A DNA stretch of 64,000 nucleotides from Pseudomonas fluorescens (GCF_900215245.1 NZ_LT907842.1:3906001-3970000), one strand, 5' to 3'; shown: positions 39,534-48,172, counted from the stretch's first letter. Notes: generated by a model from the sequence alone, not told the origin. Translations and numbers: made by a program.

Positions 39534-40007
39534 TCAAGCCTTTTCCAGCGCCTGCGCAGCCGCCAACACGGCGTCCACATGGCCCGGCACCTTTACACCG
39601 CGCCATTCCTGACGCAGCACGCCAGCCTTGTCGATCAGGAACGTGCTGCGATCAACACCCAGGTATTCCTTGCCATACAGCTTCTTCAGCTTGATCACAT
39701 CAAACAGCTGGCAAACCGCTTCGTCCTTGTCGCTGATCAGCTCAAAGGGAAATTCCTGCTTGCTCTTGAAGTTCTCGTGGGACTTCACGCTGTCACGCGA
39801 GACGCCAAACACTTCGGTGTTGGCGGCCTTGAACGCCGCGTACTGGTCGCGGAAACCCTGGCCTTCAGTGGTGCAGCCCGGGGTGCTGTCCTTCGGGTAG
39901 AAGTAAATCACCACCTGCTTGCCGTTGAGTGCAGCGAGGCTGAAGGTCTGGCCGCTGGTGGCCTGGGCTTCGAAATCGGCCACGGGTTTGTCGATGGCTA
40001 CCGGCAT
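39534..40007 (-). CDS. bcp: Thioredoxin-dependent peroxiredoxin Bcp
   Basis: A 157-residue peroxiredoxin that reduces hydroperoxides. The peroxidatic cysteine is in STPGCTTEGQGFRD (about residue 45). The vicinal second cysteine five residues later, found in E. coli Bcp, is absent; another cysteine occurs at VCQLFDV, so the resolving partner may differ. Ten bases separate it from gcvR upstream. Confidence 0.9.
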   Translation of the reverse strand: MPVAIDKPVADFEAQATSGQTFSLAALNGKQVVIYFYPKDSTPGCTTEGQGFRDQYAAFKAANTEVFGVSRDSVKSHENFKSKQEFPFELISDKDEAVCQLFDVIKLKKLYGKEYLGVDRSTFLIDKAGVLRQEWRGVKVPGHVDAVLAAAQALEKA

Positions 40008-40017
40008 GAGTTCTTCC

Positions 40018-40578
40018 TTACATTGGGTTTTGTGGGCGCCACGGCTCGATCAGCGCATCGAGGTTCAGGGCATCGGCGAAATCCAGGAACTGGTCGCGCA
40101 GCCAGCTGATCTGCACGCCGGCCGGCAAGGTCACGGTGAACGTTGCGTTGAGCATGGTGCCGCCGGTTTGTGGCGCCTGGTAGGTGTCGCAGGTCAGGTT
40201 TTCCAGCTCGACGTTATGGTCGATAAAGAACTGGCACAGCTCGTTGACGATGTCCGAGCGGTAGGCCGAGCTGACGTACGCTACATAAGGCAGGGCTTGT
40301 GGGCGGTTTTCCAGCGCAGCACTGCGCACCACGTTGACGGTGAAGTCGTGCTTCTTGGCCAGGCCCGGCAGGCCGGTTTCCAGACGCGCCAGGGCGTCCC
40401 AGGTGCCGGAAATCTGCAGCACCAGCGCACTGCACTCGCCATGGCGGGTCAGGCGCGAGGTCACAACGGCGCAGCGGTTTTCATGGCTGGCGCGGCACAG
40501 GACGTTGGTCAGCTCCATGGGGTTGGCGCCGAGGGCACTGATAACAAGGAATTGTTCGCGAACTGTGGGGGTGGACAT
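40018..40578 (-). CDS. gcvR: Glycine cleavage system regulator GcvR-like (ACT domains)
   Basis: A 186-residue cytoplasmic protein with two ACT-type domains (about 8-85 and 95-175), the layout of GcvR-type regulators that respond to amino acids. It starts MSTPTVREQFLVISALGANP. In the operon with bcp, as in many Pseudomonas. Target is inferred from the family. Confidence 0.8.
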   Translation of the reverse strand: MSTPTVREQFLVISALGANPMELTNVLCRASHENRCAVVTSRLTRHGECSALVLQISGTWDALARLETGLPGLAKKHDFTVNVVRSAALENRPQALPYVAYVSSAYRSDIVNELCQFFIDHNVELENLTCDTYQAPQTGGTMLNATFTVTLPAGVQISWLRDQFLDFADALNLDALIEPWRPQNPM

Positions 40579-40851
40579 GCAGCCTTCCTAAAACGATGAG
40601 CGGTCGATACGGTGAGGGCTGTATCGATCAAAGCATGAAGGGTAGCGAAAAGCGTCGCCAAGGGATAGGAGGTGGCGTTTTCATTGCGTGATCGGTCTGA
40701 TTTCAGCGTGCTTCACGCAACGCTTTGGCTCAATGATGGCATTGCCCGTCGTTTAGTTGATCCAGAACGCATCCTCAGGCGGTACTTCGCTTGTACAAGC
40801 ATCTTGGCGCCAGTACCATTACGGCTCTCTTTTTCCGGCAGGAGCGGTTGC

Positions 40852-41730
40852 ATGATTGCGGGCAGTATGGTGGCACTGGTCACACCCATGGATGCACAAG
40901 GTCATCTCGACTGGGATAGCCTGGGCAAACTGGTGGACTTCCACCTGCAAGAGGGCACCAACGCCATTGTGGCGGTCGGCACCACAGGTGAATCGGCCAC
41001 CCTTGATGTGGAAGAACACATTCAGGTGATCGAGTTCGTGGTCAAGCGCGTCGCGGGTCGTATCGCCGTGATCGCCGGTACGGGCGCCAACTCGACGCGT
41101 GAAGCGATCGAGCTGACCAAGAACGCCAAGAAAGCCGGCGCCGATGCTTGCCTGCTGGTGACCCCGTACTACAACAAGCCGACCCAGGAAGGCCTGTACC
41201 AGCACTTTCGCGCCATTGCCGAAGCCGTTGATATCCCGCAGATCCTCTACAACGTGCCCGGCCGTACTGCCTGTGACATGAAGGCCGAGACCGTGATCCG
41301 CCTGTCCACCGTACCGAACATCATCGGTATCAAGGAAGCCACCGGCGACCTGCAGCGCGCCAAGGACATCCTGGCTGGCGTAAGCAGCGACTTCCTGGTG
41401 TATTCCGGTGACGACGCCACGGCGGTCGAACTGATCCTGCTGGGTGGCAAAGGCAACATCTCGGTGACCGCCAATGTTGCCCCGCGTGCCATGAGCGACA
41501 TGTGCGCCGCGGCCATCGCCGGTGATGCTGTCAAGGCGCGTGCGATCCACGAGAAGCTGATGCCGCTCAACAAAACACTCTTTATCGAATCCAACCCTAT
41601 TCCCGTGAAATGGGCGCTGTTTGAAATGGGCTTGATGCCGGACGGTATCCGTCTGCCGCTCACCCGGCTCAGCGAAGCCTGTCACGAACCGCTGCGACAG
41701 GCCCTGCGCCAGTCCGGCGTCCTGGTTTAA
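40852..41730 (+). CDS. dapA: 4-hydroxy-tetrahydrodipicolinate synthase DapA
   Basis: A 292-residue aldolase-type enzyme that condenses pyruvate with aspartate semialdehyde, entering the lysine/diaminopimelate pathway. AVGTTGESATL binds pyruvate, YNVPGRTACD carries the catalytic tyrosine near 133, and IGIKEATGDL the Schiff-base lysine near 161. ATG 40852 follows CAGGAGCG; upstream extensions are not conserved-looking. The 273-bp gap before it probably holds the promoter, not resolved. It leads an operon with bamC. Confidence 0.96.
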   Translation: MIAGSMVALVTPMDAQGHLDWDSLGKLVDFHLQEGTNAIVAVGTTGESATLDVEEHIQVIEFVVKRVAGRIAVIAGTGANSTREAIELTKNAKKAGADACLLVTPYYNKPTQEGLYQHFRAIAEAVDIPQILYNVPGRTACDMKAETVIRLSTVPNIIGIKEATGDLQRAKDILAGVSSDFLVYSGDDATAVELILLGGKGNISVTANVAPRAMSDMCAAAIAGDAVKARAIHEKLMPLNKTLFIESNPIPVKWALFEMGLMPDGIRLPLTRLSEACHEPLRQALRQSGVLV

Positions 41731-41747
41731 TTGAGGAAGCACTACGC

Positions 41748-42863
41748 ATGAAGCGATTGGCCGGACTTTCCGCACTTGCCTTGATTATCTCCAGCACCAG
41801 CGGCTGCGGTTGGATTTGGGGCCCGGATGGTTACTTCCGTGACCGCGGTAGCGATTACCTGGAAGCACAAGCAACCAAACCGATGCAACTGCCGCCTGAC
41901 GTCAATGTCGCCAAGCGCCTTGACCCGTTGCTGCCGATCCCGCGCAACGTCGCTGACGACACCACCAAGGGTGAGTACGTGGTGCCACGTCCACAGCCGA
42001 TCTCGGCCGTGGCTGACGCCAGTGACTACAGCCTGCAGAAGAGCGGCGACAACCGCTGGATCGTCGCTCAGCGCCCACCTGCCGAAGTCTGGCCGGTGGC
42101 GGTGCAGTTTTTCCAGGACAACGGTTTCCGCATTGATCAGCAGCGTCCGCAGACCGGTGAGTTCACCACGGCGTGGCAGCACGGCAGCGAACTGTCCGCC
42201 AGCATGGCCAAGCGCCTGCAGGCCGGTGGTGTAGCCGCCGACAGCGAAGCCCGTGTGCGTGTGCGTATCGAGCCCGGCGTGCAACGCAATACCAGTGAAG
42301 TCTACGTGGTCAGCGCCGAGCGCCCGGCCGGCAGTACTGCCAACGTCGATTTCACCCCGCGTTCGGTCAACATGGGCGTTGACGCCGCGCTGGTCGACGA
42401 GATGCTGGCCAGCATGAGCCGTATCTCCGAGAAGGGCGGTTCGGTCTCCCTGCTCGCCGCCGGTAACTTTGACACGCCCAACCGCGTCAGCCTCACCGAA
42501 GACGGCAGCGGCAACGTGGTGCTGACCCTGGGTGAAGACCTCGACCGCGCCTGGGCCAGTGTTGGCCGTGCGTTGGAGCAAGGTCCTTGGCGCGTTGAAG
42601 ACATCAACCGCAGCCTGGGCCTGTACTACATCAACGTGGCTGAAAAGGCCGAGAAGAAAGACGACGAGCCAGGCTTCTTCGGCAAGTTGTTCGGCAGCAA
42701 GCCGACCAAGGAAGAGATCGAGACCCGCGCCGAGCGTTACCAGGTTCGCCTGAGCAAGGTTGGCGAGAGCGTGCAAGTCACTGTCGAGAAGAACATCAAC
42801 ACCGTTGCGCCTGCTGAAACAGCACGCAAAGTGTTGGGCGTGATTCAGGACAACCTGGGCTGA
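41748..42863 (+). CDS. bamC: Outer-membrane assembly lipoprotein BamC
   Basis: A 371-residue lipoprotein of the BAM complex. The signal peptide MKRLAGLSALALIISSTSGC ends in a TSGC lipobox. The N-terminal unstructured part includes GPDGYFRDRGSDYLEA and MQLPPDV, which wrap around BamD in the known complex; two helix-grip domains follow (about 100-220 and 255-370). Position after dapA is conserved in gammaproteobacteria. Confidence 0.93.
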   Translation: MKRLAGLSALALIISSTSGCGWIWGPDGYFRDRGSDYLEAQATKPMQLPPDVNVAKRLDPLLPIPRNVADDTTKGEYVVPRPQPISAVADASDYSLQKSGDNRWIVAQRPPAEVWPVAVQFFQDNGFRIDQQRPQTGEFTTAWQHGSELSASMAKRLQAGGVAADSEARVRVRIEPGVQRNTSEVYVVSAERPAGSTANVDFTPRSVNMGVDAALVDEMLASMSRISEKGGSVSLLAAGNFDTPNRVSLTEDGSGNVVLTLGEDLDRAWASVGRALEQGPWRVEDINRSLGLYYINVAEKAEKKDDEPGFFGKLFGSKPTKEEIETRAERYQVRLSKVGESVQVTVEKNINTVAPAETARKVLGVIQDNLG

Positions 42864-42867
42864 TCCG

Positions 42868-43626
42868 ATGCGCTTTGCCGTTCTCGGCAGCGGTAGCCAA
42901 GGGAACGGCACGCTGGTCGCTCATGACGACACGTACGTGCTGGTGGATTGTGGTTTCTCCCTGCGGGAATCCGAGCGGCGCCTGCTGCGCCTGGGGGTAA
43001 ACCCCGCGCAGCTGAGCGCGATTCTGGTGACCCACGAACATGCCGACCACGTGCATGGCGTGGGTTTGCTGTCTCGGCGCTACAATCTTCCGGTGTACCT
43101 GAGTCGCGGCACCTTGCGCGGGATGCGCAAACCCATAGAACCTGCAGGTTTCCTGGCCGGTGGCGAGACGCTGCAGATTGGTGCGTTGAGCATCAGTGTG
43201 ATTGCCGTAGCGCATGACGCCCAGGAGCCGACGCAGTATGTATTCAGTGACGGTGAGCGGCGTTTCGGCGTGCTCACCGACCTGGGTTCCTACTGCTCAA
43301 AGGTACTGGACGGTTACCGTGACCTGGATGCATTGATGATCGAGTCCAACCACTGCCGAGACCTGCTGGCACGTGGTCATTACCCGTACTTTCTCAAGCA
43401 ACGGGTGGGCGGCGAGCTGGGACATTTGAACAACCACCAGGCGGCGTACCTGGTGTATGAGTTGGGCTGGCAAGACTTGCAACACCTGGTCCTGGCCCAC
43501 CTGAGCAGCAAGAACAACCTGCCGCAGCTGGCCCGGCAATGTTTTGTCGACACCCTCGGGTGCGACCCGGACTGGCTGCAACTGGCCGATCAAGATTCAG
43601 GGCTCGACTGGCGACACATCGCCTAG
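42868..43626 (+). CDS. MBL-fold metallohydrolase (YycJ-like)
   Basis: A 252-residue metallo-beta-lactamase-fold enzyme. The metal motif is VTHEHADHVHG (about 51-61), with GSGSQGNGTLVA at the N-terminus and SNHCRDLLARGHYP further on. The family includes YycJ/WalJ-type probable nucleases. It lies 4 bp after bamC and before purC, so is likely co-transcribed. Confidence 0.88.
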   Translation: MRFAVLGSGSQGNGTLVAHDDTYVLVDCGFSLRESERRLLRLGVNPAQLSAILVTHEHADHVHGVGLLSRRYNLPVYLSRGTLRGMRKPIEPAGFLAGGETLQIGALSISVIAVAHDAQEPTQYVFSDGERRFGVLTDLGSYCSKVLDGYRDLDALMIESNHCRDLLARGHYPYFLKQRVGGELGHLNNHQAAYLVYELGWQDLQHLVLAHLSSKNNLPQLARQCFVDTLGCDPDWLQLADQDSGLDWRHIA

Positions 43627-43653
43627 CCCACCATTTAGCAAGCGGAGCCCATC

Positions 43654-44367
43654 ATGGAAAAACGTGAAGAACTCTACCGCGGCAAAGCCAAGTCGGTGTA
43701 CAAGACCGACGACGCCAACCGCCTGATCCTGCTGTTTCGTAACGACACCTCGGCGTTCGACGGCAAGCGCATCGAACAACTTGATCGCAAAGGCATGGTG
43801 AACAACAAGTTCAACGCCTTCATCATGCAGAAACTCGAAGCGGCCGGCATTCCGACCCAATTCGACAAACTGCTGGGCGACAACGAGTGCCTGGTGAAGA
43901 AGCTGGACATGATCCCGGTCGAATGCGTCGTGCGTAACTACGCCGCCGGCAGCCTGGTCAAGCGCCTGGGCGTAGAGGAGGGCCTCAAGCTCAACCCTTA
44001 CACCTTCGAGCTGTTCCTGAAGGACGACGCCAAGGGCGACCCGTTCATCAACGAATCCCACGTCGTGGCATTCGGTTGGGGCACCGCTGAGCAACTGGCG
44101 CGCATGAAGGAGTTGTCCCTCAAGGTCAACGACGTGCTGAGCAAGCTGTTCGACGACGCGGGTCTGCTGCTGGTCGACTTCAAACTGGAATTCGGTGTGT
44201 TCCACGACGGCTCCATCGTCCTGGGCGACGAATTCAGCCCGGACGGCTGCCGTCTGTGGGACAAGGACACCAAGAAGAAGATGGACAAAGACCGCTTCCG
44301 CCAGGGCCTCGGTGACGTTATCGAAGCCTACGAAGAAGTCGCCAAGCGCCTCGGCGTTCCGCTTTAA
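43654..44367 (+). CDS. purC: SAICAR synthetase PurC
   Basis: A 237-residue purine biosynthesis enzyme that joins CAIR and aspartate using ATP. Motifs [50 protein letters not shown] and [12 protein letters not shown] are as expected. Complete and close to family length. It ends 84 bp before the tRNA-Ser gene. Confidence 0.96.
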   Translation: MEKREELYRGKAKSVYKTDDANRLILLFRNDTSAFDGKRIEQLDRKGMVNNKFNAFIMQKLEAAGIPTQFDKLLGDNECLVKKLDMIPVECVVRNYAAGSLVKRLGVEEGLKLNPYTFELFLKDDAKGDPFINESHVVAFGWGTAEQLARMKELSLKVNDVLSKLFDDAGLLLVDFKLEFGVFHDGSIVLGDEFSPDGCRLWDKDTKKKMDKDRFRQGLGDVIEAYEEVAKRLGVPL

Positions 44368-44412
44368 TCGACGCAAGCATCTGATAGAACGGAAAAAAAT
44401 CGCTTTTGGGGT

Positions 44413-44440
44413 TTGCTTCCGCGAAACACACTGTTATGAT
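44413..44440 (+). promoter_or_regulatory. Promoter of tRNA-Ser
   Basis: TTGCTT, a 16-bp spacer and TATGAT precede the tRNA by 10 bp, with a GC-rich discriminator (GCGCGCC) typical of stringently controlled promoters. Confidence 0.75.
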
Positions 44441-44450
44441 GCGCGCCGTT

Positions 44451-44540
44451 GGAGAGATGCCAGAGTGGCCGAATGGGACGGATTCGAAATCCGTTGTACC
44501 TTCACCGGTACCTAGGGTTCGAATCCCTATCTCTCCGCCA
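44451..44540 (+). tRNA. tRNA-Ser (anticodon CGA)
   Basis: Ninety bases with a long variable arm (GTACCTTCACCGGTAC) typical of serine tRNAs. The acceptor stem GGAGAGA pairs with TCTCTCC, and CCA is encoded after the discriminator G. The anticodon stem ACGGA/TCCGT closes a loop TTCGAAA, so the anticodon is CGA, reading UCG. The prophage integrase follows directly, so the 3' part probably served as the attachment site and remains intact at this junction. Confidence 0.95.
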
Positions 44541-44545
44541 TATTT
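44495..44545. other. Probable attL region (3' end of tRNA-Ser)
   Basis: Tyrosine integrases often recombine within the T-arm and 3' end of tRNA genes. Here the host gene ends and phage genes begin immediately after. The exact core cannot be set without the right-hand copy, which is beyond the window. Confidence 0.6.
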
Positions 44546-44582
44546 AAAGGCTCCGAGCGCTTAACAGCCTCGGGGCCTTTTT
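44546..44582 (+). terminator. Terminator after tRNA-Ser
   Basis: AAAGGCTCCGAG...CTCGGGGCCTTTTT forms a 12-bp stem (one G-U pair) with a T-tract, just after the tRNA. Confidence 0.8.
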
Positions 44583-44661
44583 GCATTTGGTTGTAGATTG
44601 GGGGAAATTTGGGGGATTGGCTCTCCTTGCGATTCCCCCAAGCCCACTTCAATATCCGTAA

Positions 44662-45639
44662 ATGGCCTATTACGAGAAGCGCGGTGACGCCTGGCGAGCC
44701 CAGATCCGTCGCAAAGGATACCCGACACTTTCAGCAACCTTCGACACTAAGGCAGAAGCCCAGAGATGGGCAGCCGAAATCGAGGGTGATATGTCACGTT
44801 CGCGATTCGTTGACACGCGGGAAGCGGAGAGCACAACGCTCACCGAAGCCATGACGCGGTACGTCAACGAGGTGAGCGAGGCGAAGAAAGGATCGGCCCA
44901 GGAGAAGGTGCGCGCCAAGAAGTGGCAATCGTCGGAGTGGGGGAATAAGTCCCTGGCCGCGATCCGCTCCAGCGATATGGCTGCGTACCGCGATGCCGAG
45001 CTGAAGTCCGGTAAGTCCACGGCTACCGTCCGGCTGAACCTGGCGCTGATCAGCCACCTATATACAGTCGCGTCAAAGGACTGGGGGATTCAGGGCCTGA
45101 AGAACCCGTGTACCGCCATCCGCATGCCGAAGGGCAGCAAGCAGCGGGAGCGCCGGCCGACCACCGCCGAACTCAAGGCACTTTATAAGCACGCAGGCGA
45201 GATCAATGCTGAGCTGCCAGTAATCGTAGAGCTGGCCGTGGAGACGGCAATGCGCCGGTCTGAGCTGGTCATGCTGCGAAAGGATCAAGTTCGGGGGAGA
45301 GTTGCATTCCTCGAAGACACGAAGAACGGCGAGCGCCGATCCGTTCCGCTGTCAAAGCGGGCGGTGGAACTCTTGGATGGATTGCCGACGCCGATTGACG
45401 GCGGCAGGTTCTTTCATTTGAAGCTGGACAGCGTGAGCAACTACTTCGCCCTGGCGTGTGAGGCAGCGAAGATCAAAGACCTCCGCCTTCACGATATGCG
45501 CCATGAGGCAACCAGCCGGATGTTCGAGCGCGGGTTGGCGATGATGGAGGTGGCATCCATCACCGGGCACCGCACCCTTTCGGTATTGCGCCGCTACACG
45601 CACCTTTGCCCGAACGATCTGGCTGAAAAGCTGGGATAG
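44662..45639 (+). CDS. int: Phage tyrosine integrase
   Basis: A 325-residue site-specific recombinase. An N-terminal arm-binding region (AYYEKRGDAWRAQIRRKGYP) and core-binding SAM-like domain (about 60-150) precede the catalytic domain. Catalytic residues are visible: R198 (AMRRSEL), K221 (DTKNGERR), H277 and R280 (HDMRH), H303 (TGHRTL) and the nucleophile Y312 (RRYTH). It is 121 bp from the tRNA end and convergent with the excisionase-like gene. It should catalyse integration at tRNA-Ser. Confidence 0.95.
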   Translation: MAYYEKRGDAWRAQIRRKGYPTLSATFDTKAEAQRWAAEIEGDMSRSRFVDTREAESTTLTEAMTRYVNEVSEAKKGSAQEKVRAKKWQSSEWGNKSLAAIRSSDMAAYRDAELKSGKSTATVRLNLALISHLYTVASKDWGIQGLKNPCTAIRMPKGSKQRERRPTTAELKALYKHAGEINAELPVIVELAVETAMRRSELVMLRKDQVRGRVAFLEDTKNGERRSVPLSKRAVELLDGLPTPIDGGRFFHLKLDSVSNYFALACEAAKIKDLRLHDMRHEATSRMFERGLAMMEVASITGHRTLSVLRRYTHLCPNDLAEKLG

Positions 45640-45647
45640 CCCCAGCA

Positions 45648-45899
45648 TCAGGCCACACCCCGCAAGGTCGGCGGCGGCAACCGCTTCCGGCCGACCTTCG
45701 GCGCCTTGTTCTCCCCGTCGCGGCACGCCCGCAGAAACTCCCGCACATCCTCCTTCAGCCAGCAATGCCTAATGCCCATCTTGAAACCCTTGGGCAGCCA
45801 CGGCACGCCCCGGCGAATTCCTTCCCTGACAGATGCTTCAGTCCGGCCAAGCATCTTGCCCAGGCCGTCCACAAACACAATCTCGGCTTCGTCGGTCAT
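45648..45899 (-). CDS. Excisionase-like DNA-binding protein
   Basis: An 83-residue protein with a predicted helix-turn-helix (GLGKMLGRTEASVREGIRRGVPWLPKG, then HCWLKEDVREFLRAC) and a basic tail. The MerR-like winged-helix pattern ending in a short W-containing beta turn is usual for phage excisionases and AlpA-like proteins. Its location beside int, 8 bp away and convergent, supports a role in excision. It overlaps the upstream 56-residue gene by ATGA. Confidence 0.65.
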   Translation of the reverse strand: MTDEAEIVFVDGLGKMLGRTEASVREGIRRGVPWLPKGFKMGIRHCWLKEDVREFLRACRDGENKAPKVGRKRLPPPTLRGVA

Positions 45900-46066
45900 G
45901 GCTTCAGTACCTTTATCCAGAGGCGACCAATTTTCAGGACTCGCTCGTATCCATTGCGCTCGCTGAAGGGCGGGCTATACCCATCGCTTACCCAGCGGAA
46001 GTGGAGGCCGTAGCCACCACGGATACGGAACCACCAGTACTTCGCATGAAAACCCTTGAAGGCCAT
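45896..46066 (-). CDS. Small phage protein, 56 residues
   Basis: ATG 46066 opens MAFKGFHAKYWWFRIRGGYG and ends IGRLWIKVLKP. It overlaps the next gene by ATGA and the previous gene by one base (TGATG), which strongly suggests a real gene. It is basic and rich in aromatic residues (four tryptophans). Function unknown. Confidence 0.65.
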   Translation of the reverse strand: MAFKGFHAKYWWFRIRGGYGLHFRWVSDGYSPPFSERNGYERVLKIGRLWIKVLKP

Positions 46067-46374
46067 CACTCATCCTCCCCAGCTTTGGCGCGGGCATGCC
46101 AGCCTTGAGACATGAACCGCGTAGCTGGAATCAGGTACTCGCCAGAAGGGAGAGTGTCGATAGGAAGGCCAACCTTTGCGCAGTAGGCCTCAAACCGCTC
46201 CCGCTCCTTCGCCTCGTCGTAGATGGGTTGCGGCGGCGTAGGGGCGGACTTAACCATGGCTCGATATTCAGCGCCAACAATCTGCTCTTGCTGCATGGTC
46301 ATGCTTCGCGCAATTTTCATTTGATGCTCGGTCGGCTCAACTGGCACCAGCTTGTAACCATTCGGAATATTCAT
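46066..46374 (-). CDS. Hypothetical phage protein, 102 residues
   Basis: Starts MNIPNGYKLVPVEPTEHQMKI at ATG 46374, preceded by GTGGAGGTGG. This start pattern (GYKLVPVEPTxxM) is common in small phage early proteins of unknown function. The C-terminus is acidic (RAKAGEDE). A longer in-frame extension to 46653 overlaps two other genes and is rejected. Confidence 0.65.
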   Translation of the reverse strand: MNIPNGYKLVPVEPTEHQMKIARSMTMQQEQIVGAEYRAMVKSAPTPPQPIYDEAKERERFEAYCAKVGLPIDTLPSGEYLIPATRFMSQGWHARAKAGEDE

Positions 46375-46520
46375 ACCACCTCCACAGCCTTGAATTGACC
46401 CGGCCGCCAAAGCCTGCTTGGCTCGCCACGGTAGAAGCTTACGTAGCTCCCTCGGATTGATGTCGACTTGCTGACACGGCGCCAGCGTCCGGTGTTGTCT
46501 TGGATTCGGTGCGTGGTCAT
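46371..46520 (-). CDS. Small phage protein, 49 residues
   Basis: MTTHRIQDNTGRWRRVSKST... ending FKAVEVV. ATGA overlaps on both sides (46371-46374 and 46517-46520) support it. Strongly basic, no membrane segment. Function unknown. Confidence 0.6.
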   Translation of the reverse strand: MTTHRIQDNTGRWRRVSKSTSIRGSYVSFYRGEPSRLWRPGQFKAVEVV

Positions 46521-46894
46521 GGTTGAACTCCGGCTGACCTAAGCTGATCCACCATAGCAAGCCAGTCATCGCCATAGGCGCGCTCAAGGCTAGACTCGGC
46601 ATCATTCGCAATGAACTGGAAGCGTTCAGCATCAGTACGTTGAGCTTCTGCATCAGCCATGAAGCAGCCGTCGCATGGCTCTGACTTGTCCTTGCGAATG
46701 GCCTCTATCTCAGCCTTGAGCCTGGCAACCTCTAGGCGCTCGGTTAGGTTCTCGCTAACGAGTCGGCTCCAGTCCTCGACGATCTCTTTAAGGTCTGATC
46801 GATCAACTGGTACGTGGCTGCGAACAGGCTCGTGATACAGGTCAAGAGCGGCGTCATGAAGTCGTTTCACAAGTTTCAGTAATTTATCGCTCAT
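46517..46894 (-). CDS. Hypothetical phage protein, 125 residues
   Basis: A helical, charged protein (MSDKLLKLVKRLHDAALDLYHE...). The stretch ENLTERLEVARLKAEIEAIRKD is a probable coiled coil, followed by CDGCF, a possible half zinc site. Overlaps both neighbours by ATGA. No known family recognised. Confidence 0.65.
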   Translation of the reverse strand: MSDKLLKLVKRLHDAALDLYHEPVRSHVPVDRSDLKEIVEDWSRLVSENLTERLEVARLKAEIEAIRKDKSEPCDGCFMADAEAQRTDAERFQFIANDAESSLERAYGDDWLAMVDQLRSAGVQP

Positions 46895-47235
46895 AGCGCG
46901 TCACCTGGGTTTTCAAGCAGTGCAAGGTTGTCCTTTTTGAGTCGGGCAACTTCTTTACGCAGCGCCTCGTTATCAGCGATCAGGGCCAGGACACCGTCAC
47001 GTGCAGCGCACATGAATTTTGCGAAGTCGACCTTGCAGGTTTCGACGTACGTATACCCGTCGTATTGTTCGCCATCAATTTCGAAGGGGGCACCATAGAC
47101 GCAATAGAACCCAGTTGAGCCGCCACCCAGCGATTCCCCAGATGGCCCATTGAAAAATGGTTCGGTATTGCTGTCCCAATCCAGATCAGCCGGGAATTCC
47201 TCAGCCAATCGTTTCAGTTCGGTACGGTCGATCAT
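46891..47235 (-). CDS. Hypothetical phage protein, 114 residues
   Basis: MIDRTELKRLAEEFPADLDWDS..., with a glycine-rich centre (GPSGESLGGGSTGFYCV) and a C-terminal coiled coil (DNEALRKEVARLKKDNLALLE). Acidic. ATGA overlaps at both ends. Function unknown. Confidence 0.65.
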   Translation of the reverse strand: MIDRTELKRLAEEFPADLDWDSNTEPFFNGPSGESLGGGSTGFYCVYGAPFEIDGEQYDGYTYVETCKVDFAKFMCAARDGVLALIADNEALRKEVARLKKDNLALLENPGDAL

Positions 47236-47435
47236 GCCTTCCTCCCCGACTTCCGCGCCCAGCGCTCAGTCGTCACAGTGATAAAATTGCGGATGCCGGT
47301 CAGTACCTGGAACATCTCGCCGTCGAATTCGATGAATAGGCCGGATTTCCTGCGCTCCGGTACTCGGTCGATCACGTCGAGCAGTCGGCCTACGCTGCCG
47401 TCCTCGCGCTTTTCGTGGATGTCATAGCAGGCCAT
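47232..47435 (-). CDS. Hypothetical phage protein, 67 residues
   Basis: Starts MACYDIHEKREDGSVGRLLDV and ends RWARKSGRKA with a basic tail. ATG 47435 lies inside the end of the previous gene (14-base overlap), and its stop overlaps the next start by ATGA. The longer frame to 47579 is a shadow of the neighbour. Function unknown. Confidence 0.6.
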   Translation of the reverse strand: MACYDIHEKREDGSVGRLLDVIDRVPERRKSGLFIEFDGEMFQVLTGIRNFITVTTERWARKSGRKA

Positions 47436-47628
47436 GGCGAACCACCTCGATGACCTGCAGCATTCCCTTCGCGTAATCGGCCGGCCGCACCTGCGATGCC
47501 ACTTCAAGATTGCTCGCCATCGTTTCCACCGGCCCGCGCCCGTCAAACATGCACTTGGGCAGATGGGATGCCTGCTCAATCATTTGCGCGGCAAAGCGTT
47601 GTCCTTCCCATATTTCGATCTGAGACAT
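47422..47628 (-). CDS. Hypothetical phage protein, 68 residues
   Basis: MSQIEIWEGQRFAAQMIEQASHLPKC... ending EVVRHGLL. No signal, membrane segment or known family. Part of the leftward operon, 47 bp after the amber-interrupted gene. Confidence 0.55.
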   Translation of the reverse strand: MSQIEIWEGQRFAAQMIEQASHLPKCMFDGRGPVETMASNLEVASQVRPADYAKGMLQVIEVVRHGLL

Positions 47629-47675
47629 AGGGGGTGTCCTTGCCGCTATAGCGGCTGACTTTGAAGGGGGAGGGG

Positions 47676-48056
47676 TTACAGAGAGGGGTTGAGGCGTTTC
47701 AGCCAGTTTGCGTATGCGTTCCAGCCGACACGCTTGCCCTCTTGAAACAGGGTTTCTACGTCGGCTTCTTGGATTCGCTCAGGCAGCACCACCGCTACCG
47801 GAGCGGGCGGCTCGGCGTAGAGCGGCGTTAGCTCTACCTCTTCAGGGCGCCAAGGGTCTGAAACTTTAGCGCCGTACTGAAGCTATTTAAGTCCGCTGGC
47901 CTTGCACAAATACGCTACTGGCTCGGCCTTGGGTTTGGCTTCCAGCAATGCGCGCAGCTCAAATTCACGTCCGCCGAAATCCAGAAATTCTTCATGATCA
48001 ACGAGCCACTGAATAAGCTCACGCGGCACGCCGTCAATCGTTTGGGTGGTGGTCAT
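47676..48056 (-). pseudogene. Phage early gene interrupted by one amber codon
   Basis: ATG 48056 opens MTTTQTIDGVPRELIQWLVD..., which runs 57 codons to TAG at 47885-47883. The same frame continues without further stops for 69 codons (LQYGAKVSDPWRPEEVELTP, then LYAEPPAPVAVVLPERI) to TAA at 47678-47676. Both halves have normal Pseudomonas codon use, and the whole (126 codons) looks like a typical small phage early protein with a variable proline-rich centre. Possible readings: point-mutation pseudogene, sequencing error, or readthrough. TAG is used as an ordinary stop elsewhere here (integrase), so recoding is unlikely. Confidence 0.6.
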
Positions 48057-48065
48057 GGCTTGCCC

Positions 48066-48164
48066 TCAAAGTACGTGAACAACGAAATAAACCATTCCGC
48101 ATCCGGCAACCACCGAAAGCAGAGCACCGGTAAAACATGCAGCAACTCCGCAAATCTCACGCAT
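48066..48164 (-). CDS. Candidate 32-residue membrane peptide
   Basis: MREICGVAACFTGALLSVVA... ends FVVHVL. ATG 48164 is preceded by TGAGGTG at good spacing. One transmembrane helix spans most of the peptide. It lies 9 bp before the next start. Phage early regions often hold such peptides; function unknown. Confidence 0.45.
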   Translation of the reverse strand: MREICGVAACFTGALLSVVAGCGMVYFVVHVL

Positions 48165-48172
48165 AAATCACC

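Noticed and set aside
47676..48056. Genome-wide amber recoding in the phage
   Set aside because: TAG is used as a normal stop by other genes here, such as the integrase, and there is no suppressor tRNA in the window.
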